DNA from: Anaerolineales bacterium
GTDB lineage: Bacteria; Chloroflexota; Anaerolineae; B4-G1; DUEL01
Direction of reading: 5' to 3'
Assembly (NCBI GenBank): GCA_015662065.1
Contig: DQUX01000321.1
Location: 1-8,317, forward strand
DNA: 8,317 nt
This document shows positions 5,325 through 8,317 of the stretch, piece by piece. Both the position numbers and the translations under genes were made by a program. The notes below the pieces were generated by a model. It saw only the letters and a list, made by a program, of their open reading frames with translations. It did not search any database and was not told the origin of the DNA. The stretch's first letter is position 1, and every line of letters begins with the position of its first letter.

Positions 5325-6311
5325 ATGCCCAACCGGCCGACCATTTACGTTACCCGCCGCATCCCGGAGGTGGGTCTTTTGCAGGTGCGGAGGGTCTGTG
5401 AAGTGTGGCTATGGGAGGGAGAACTCCCTCCACCAAAGGGGGTGATCCTCCAAGAGGTGGCGGACTGCGACGGGCTGCTCTGCCTGCTGACCGACCCCAT
5501 TGACGCTGAGGTGATCGGCGCAGGTAAGCGGCTGCGGGTGATCAGCCAGTTCGCTGTGGGGGTGGATAACATCGACCTGGCGGCGGCCACTGCCCGCGGC
5601 ATCCCCGTCGGCCACACGCCGGGGGTGCTCACCGAGGCCACCGCCGATCTGGCCTTTGCCCTGCTGACGGCGGCCGCCCGCCGCCTCCCCGAGGGGATAG
5701 AGAAGGTGCGGGCCGGGAAGTGGCGCACCTGGGAGCCGCTGGGGCTCCTGGGCGCTGCCGTCTGGGAGGCGACGGTGGGGATCGTGGGCCTGGGCCGCAT
5801 TGGGACGGCAGTGGCCCGCCGCGCTCGAGGGTTCGGGATGCGGGTCCTCTACTACGACCGCACCCGCAAGCCGGACCTGGAGGCAGAACTGGGTCTGGAG
5901 TATGTGGAGATGGATGACCTCCTCGCTCGGGCCGACTTCGTCACCCTCCACTGTCCGCTGACCCCCCAGACCCACCACCTGATCGGTGAGGAGGCGCTGC
6001 GGCGGATGAAGCCGAAGGCCGTGTTGGTCAACACCGCCCGTGGGCCGGTGGTGGAGACCAATGCCCTCGTGCAGGCGCTTAAGGAGGGGTGGATCGCGGC
6101 GGCAGCGCTGGACGTGACCGATCCCGAACCCCTCCCGCCCGATCACCCGCTGCTGGAGCTACCCAACTGTATTGTGGTCCCCCACATCGGCAGCGCCACC
6201 GTCGCGGCCCGAGATCGGATGGCGGTGATGGCGGCCGAGAACTTGCTGGCGGGGCTGCGAGGGGAGCGACTGCCGTACTGTGCGAACCCTGAGGTCTATG
6301 GGGGTGGGTGA
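5325..6311 (+). CDS. gyaR: Glyoxylate/hydroxypyruvate reductase (D-2-hydroxyacid dehydrogenase family)
   Basis: A 328-residue cytosolic NAD(P)-dependent D-2-hydroxyacid dehydrogenase that reduces glyoxylate to glycolate and/or hydroxypyruvate to D-glycerate. It opens with the VTRRIPEVG motif typical of GyaR and carries AVGVDNIDL, TPGVLTEATADLAFALL, the nucleotide-binding GLGRIG (155-160), NTARG with catalytic R239, DPEP with E268 and PHIGSAT with H287. These agree closely with the catalytic R/E/H positions of archaeal GyaR (about 333 residues). It lacks the C-terminal ACT and intervening domains of long SerA, so phosphoglycerate dehydrogenase is less likely. The DRTRK run after strand beta-B leaves NADH versus NADPH preference open. 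ATG 5325 follows AGGAGG (5314-5319) by 5 nt. It lies 199 nt downstream of the SHMT-GcvT gene on the same strand, with no terminator seen between, which fits glycine/serine/glyoxylate metabolism. Confidence 0.88.
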   Translation: MPNRPTIYVTRRIPEVGLLQVRRVCEVWLWEGELPPPKGVILQEVADCDGLLCLLTDPIDAEVIGAGKRLRVISQFAVGVDNIDLAAATARGIPVGHTPGVLTEATADLAFALLTAAARRLPEGIEKVRAGKWRTWEPLGLLGAAVWEATVGIVGLGRIGTAVARRARGFGMRVLYYDRTRKPDLEAELGLEYVEMDDLLARADFVTLHCPLTPQTHHLIGEEALRRMKPKAVLVNTARGPVVETNALVQALKEGWIAAAALDVTDPEPLPPDHPLLELPNCIVVPHIGSATVAARDRMAVMAAENLLAGLRGERLPYCANPEVYGGG

Positions 6312-6365
6312 CCGGGCGACTGGGATATGGGAAGGGAGGCTACCAGCGGTTTGTGGAAGGATAAC

Positions 6366-6445
6366 AGGGGAGCAGGGGCGCAAGGTCGCAGTCCCCCCGC
6401 GACGCCCCTCCCTTGCTCCCCTGCTCCTCTGCTCTCCTGCTACAG
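6366..6445. repeat. Inverted repeat and octamer tandem repeats between convergent genes
   Basis: AGGGGAGC (6366-6373) pairs with GCTCCCCT (6415-6422), and AGGGGCG (6374-6380) with CGCCCCT (6403-6409), giving 15 pairs with a 5-nt bulge and a 22-nt loop. TGCT recurs at 6414, 6422, 6430 and 6438, an exact 8-nt period of TGCTCCCC-like units that runs into the stop codon of the minus-strand gene. The structure lies where gyaR and the DUF1015 gene converge, so it may help end both transcripts. There is no clear U-tract, so intrinsic termination is not proven. Nothing else is seen between 6312 and 6365. Confidence 0.6.
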
Positions 6446-7765
6446 CCGCTCCTCCGGCCCCACCGGAAGCGCTACCAGCCCGCTGATGACCTTGGGGTAG
6501 AAATCGGTGGATTTCTGCGGCATCCGCTCGCTGGCGGCGGTGCAGGCGCGGACCTGCTCGATGCGGGTGGGGTTCATCAGAAGCAGGAACTGGGCCTCTC
6601 CCCGGTCCACCGCCTCGTAACCGGGCCCTGGATCGCGCAGGTAGTTGATGTTCTCCTTCCGCTCCACCGCCGCTTTGTCGATCCCCAGCACCCGCTCGAT
6701 GAACAGCTCGTGCAGAACCGTGACATCGAGCAGCCGCCAGTCGGGAGCGCGGTCCGGCAGAAGCCGCTCCAACACGCCGGGGTCGCGCAGCTCCAGCACC
6801 GCGTAGGCTCCGTCGTAGAAGCCGAAGCGGGGGTGGTCCGGCGTGGCCTCCGCCAGCGCCCGCTCCATAGCCCCCCGGTCCGCCACCGTTGTGACCTCGA
6901 AGTAATCCCTGGCCCTCTCCCGCGCCTCCGGCCCGCCCATCTGCCCATAGGAATGGATCAGGCGGTGGGTGGGGAGGATCACCAGGCCCGGATCGCTCAT
7001 GCTCACCAGAGTGACCATCGTGTAGTTGAAGGCGGCGTTGGCGGGGGCGTCTGGGTATTTCCTCCACATCTCGTCTCGGAAGTTGAGGGCGGTCTCGTAC
7101 CGGTGGTGGCCGTCGGCGATGATCAGGTTTCGCTTGGGAGCCATCTCCTTTACTATGGCGTCGATCACCTGCGGGTCGTCTACCACCCAGAACCGTTGCT
7201 CCACGTCGCTCTCGACGACCTGCTCCCGGGTGACGAGGGGGGGATGGGCCTCCAGGTAGGGCCGGAGGATCCCGTTGACGCCGTTCTCGTCGTCCGGGTA
7301 GAGGATGAAGATGTGCCCCCAGGCGGTCTCGGTGACGCGGGTCAGGTTGAGCCGGTCCACCTTGGGGCCGGAGAGGGTCCGCTCGTGGGGCAGGATCACC
7401 CCCTCATCGAAGCGGGTCAGTTGGAGCGCAGCGCTGAACCCCTGCCGGGTGCGGGTCTCGCCGGTCGGCGTGGTGTAGGTCTGCTCCAGGACGTAGAGGG
7501 CCGGCCGCTCCTCCCGCGTCAGCACCCCCTCCGCCAGCCAGGTCTGGGCATAGCAGCGGGCGCGGGTGTAGACGTTGTCGGCGTCGCTATCGGCGGGGGT
7601 CTGCTTGCCGCGGATGATGCGGGCGAAGTTGTAGGGGCTCAGTTCGTAGTATCGCGCCTGCTGGGGCTCGTGGATGCGGTCGTAGGGCTGGGTGATCACC
7701 TTCGAAAGATCGCCAACCTTCTCAACATTGTAGCGCAGTCCGCGAAACGGTCTCACGATCGCCAT
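6440..7765 (-). CDS. DUF1015 family protein (COG4198)
   Basis: A 441-residue soluble protein that fits DUF1015 along its whole length. It has an N-terminal PFRGLRYN and VITQPYDRI (where most members have APPYDVI), HERT (127-130), DGHHR (218-222, in IIADGHHRYETAL) and the C-terminal signature MNPTRIEQV, then ERMPQKSTDFYPKVISGLV (to about 432). Members are about 400-450 residues, so it is full length. The function is not established to my knowledge. From memory, these genes often neighbour serine biosynthesis genes (serA, serC) in Clostridia and Thermotogae. The DGHHR motif recalls the ParB/Srx fold used by the ADP-dependent serine kinase SerK, which makes a role in serine or phosphoserine metabolism a fair hypothesis and no more. 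The ATG (7763-7765) is preceded by GGAGGT (minus strand, 7771-7776) with a 5-nt gap. It converges on gyaR. No convincing promoter was found upstream. Confidence 0.88.
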   Translation of the reverse strand: MAIVRPFRGLRYNVEKVGDLSKVITQPYDRIHEPQQARYYELSPYNFARIIRGKQTPADSDADNVYTRARCYAQTWLAEGVLTREERPALYVLEQTYTTPTGETRTRQGFSAALQLTRFDEGVILPHERTLSGPKVDRLNLTRVTETAWGHIFILYPDDENGVNGILRPYLEAHPPLVTREQVVESDVEQRFWVVDDPQVIDAIVKEMAPKRNLIIADGHHRYETALNFRDEMWRKYPDAPANAAFNYTMVTLVSMSDPGLVILPTHRLIHSYGQMGGPEARERARDYFEVTTVADRGAMERALAEATPDHPRFGFYDGAYAVLELRDPGVLERLLPDRAPDWRLLDVTVLHELFIERVLGIDKAAVERKENINYLRDPGPGYEAVDRGEAQFLLLMNPTRIEQVRACTAASERMPQKSTDFYPKVISGLVALPVGPEERL

Positions 7766-7797
7766 CGTCTACCTCCGTTTAGGAATACATCGCCGTC

Positions 7798-7862
7798 GAG
7801 GCGCAGATAACGCAGGGTTTTCAAAAAATTCTCCTCCGCGCCTTCTGCGTCTCTGCGGCCTC
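7798..7862. repeat. Intergenic palindromic repeat
   Basis: The left arm (7798-7815, GAGGCGCAGATAACGCAG) and the reverse complement of the right arm (7845-7862, GAGGCCGCAGAGACGCAG) match at nearly all positions with two small gaps, around a 29-nt loop that contains an AT-rich core. The right arm overlaps the stop codon of the small membrane protein gene. It has the look of a dispersed intergenic palindrome. It might also slow or end transcription on the minus strand, but the poly-U run (minus strand, near 7823-7830) lies in the loop and not after the stem. Confidence 0.55.
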
Positions 7863-8172
7863 AGAACTCCGCCTTGTAGAACGACACCACCGTCACCCCG
7901 TAAGCGATCATCTTCGGCAGCATCAGCATCCCCGCGATGGGGTACCGGTCAACAAAGAGAACCGTGCCAAGGTAGCAGGTGAAGGAGACGACCACCGACC
8001 ATCCGGCGACGGTCAGCCACTCACTCCCGGCCCGCAGGAACATCCCGGCGAGGATGAAGCCGGCGAGGGCGAAGGGGATGTTCCGGTAGATGCGCCAGGC
8101 GGGGGCCGGACCGCCCCAGCGGTTCTGGGGGAAGAAAAGGAGTGCCACGCGCACCGCCAGCGCCACCACCAC
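7861..8172 (-). CDS. Small integral membrane protein of unknown function
   Basis: A 103-residue protein with about four hydrophobic segments: residues 1-15, about 31-46, about 51-73 and about 79-100. It has no motif I recognise. The tail is short (FYKAEF). GTG 8172 is the only usual start codon in this frame and has GGAG (minus strand, 8179-8182) 6 nt upstream. The frame stays open upstream, however, and reads plausible protein (SATLYRQERTGCPWTWLEWL) back to an ATA at 8233-8235, right after the stop of the upstream gene. The true start could therefore be non-standard, or a frameshift may hide it. The gene is in line with the upstream partial gene (65-nt gap from GTG) and the DUF1015 gene, so the three may form one minus-strand transcript. 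It is probably real because the hydrophobic pattern is coherent over the whole length. Confidence 0.6.
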   Translation of the reverse strand: MVVALAVRVALLFFPQNRWGGPAPAWRIYRNIPFALAGFILAGMFLRAGSEWLTVAGWSVVVSFTCYLGTVLFVDRYPIAGMLMLPKMIAYGVTVVSFYKAEF

Positions 8173-8236
8173 CAGCCACTCCAGCCAGGTCCACGGGCAA
8201 CCTGTCCGCTCCTGACGGTAGAGCGTCGCACTTATC

Positions 8237-8317
8237 CTACCCCATCCTCTGCGCGAACTCGATGGCGATGCGGGCCACCTCCTCGCCCACGCGGGCCTTC
8301 GCCTCTTTGGTCCCCGC
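8237..8317 (-). CDS. C-terminal end of a gene that runs off the window
   Basis: The minus strand from the window edge reads 26 residues, AGTKEAKARVGEEVARIA then IEFAQRMG, to a TAG at 8237-8239. The composition (amphipathic, Ala/Glu/Arg-rich helix) and the GC-rich third positions support real coding sequence. Too little is present to name a family. The membrane protein gene follows closely on the same strand, which suggests an operon. Confidence 0.6.
   Translation of the reverse strand, partial: AGTKEAKARVGEEVARIAIEFAQRMG

Noticed and set aside
5147..5401. An 84-codon frame between the fusion gene and gyaR, from ATG 5147
   Set aside because: It runs far into gyaR in the wrong frame and reads Pro/Arg/Ser-rich low-complexity sequence. 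The frame at 5130-5282 has better coding character.
6366..6440. Two-way intrinsic terminator between the convergent genes
   Set aside because: A stem can form, but its loop is large, it contains a bulge, and no U-tract follows on either strand. It is kept only as a repeat.
3335..6445. CRISPR-like array
   Set aside because: The repeats are 7-8 nt directly abutting units without spacers, and no cas genes are present.
6413..7810. A 465-codon plus-strand frame antisense to the DUF1015 gene
   Set aside because: It is a shadow of a clearly conserved gene, without a family signature, and it starts inside the octamer repeats.

Overview
The window is GC-rich chromosomal DNA with strong AGGAGG-type ribosome binding sites, GC-rich third codon positions and sigma70-like promoters. 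Protein styles (thermophile-like GyaR, DUF1015, a PAP2-like membrane protein, a secreted protein with a helical 'TGLTEEEVVAALREGQTFAEIA' domain) and many 7-8 nt tandem repeats between genes suggest a member of the Chloroflexota (Anaerolineae-like, possibly from a metagenome). That assignment is inference; no rRNA or other phylogenetic marker is present.

Layout. (1) 1-680: a short secreted/anchored protein gene behind a PhoB/OmpR-like direct-repeat promoter, closed by a textbook intrinsic terminator. (2) 690-1363: a promoter and a PAP2-like integral membrane protein. (3) 1456-1605: the first 50 codons of a class III aminotransferase, cut off and followed by about 175 nt of strongly structured GC-rich DNA that resembles IS200/IS605 (TnpB-type) end sequences. 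(4) 1786-5125: a promoter and a 1091-residue fusion protein: serine hydroxymethyltransferase (GlyA), then a shortened GcvT/YgfZ-like segment, then a complete glycine cleavage T-protein (GcvT). A heptamer repeat lies at the first domain junction, and a palindromic repeat with a run of ten Cs lies in frame inside the middle segment. (5) 5126-5324: a probable decayed small ORF between inverted heptamer repeats. (6) 5325-6311: glyoxylate/hydroxypyruvate reductase (gyaR). (7) 6312-6439: convergent intergenic region with an imperfect inverted repeat and octamer repeats. (8) On the minus strand: a DUF1015 protein (6440-7765), a small membrane protein (7861-8172) and the last 26 codons of another gene (8237-8317).

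How the genes fit together. The centre of the window is a C2/C3 one-carbon module. GcvT makes 5,10-methylene-THF from the glycine aminomethyl group carried on H-protein. GlyA uses methylene-THF plus a second glycine to make serine, and the fusion would join these steps in one chain. GyaR reduces hydroxypyruvate or glyoxylate, the keto acids linked to serine and glycine by transamination, and the broken aminotransferase may once have supplied that link. DUF1015 genes are, as I recall, often found next to serine biosynthesis genes. Whether the fusion is active, and whether its order and internal repeats are conserved, cannot be settled from this sequence alone.
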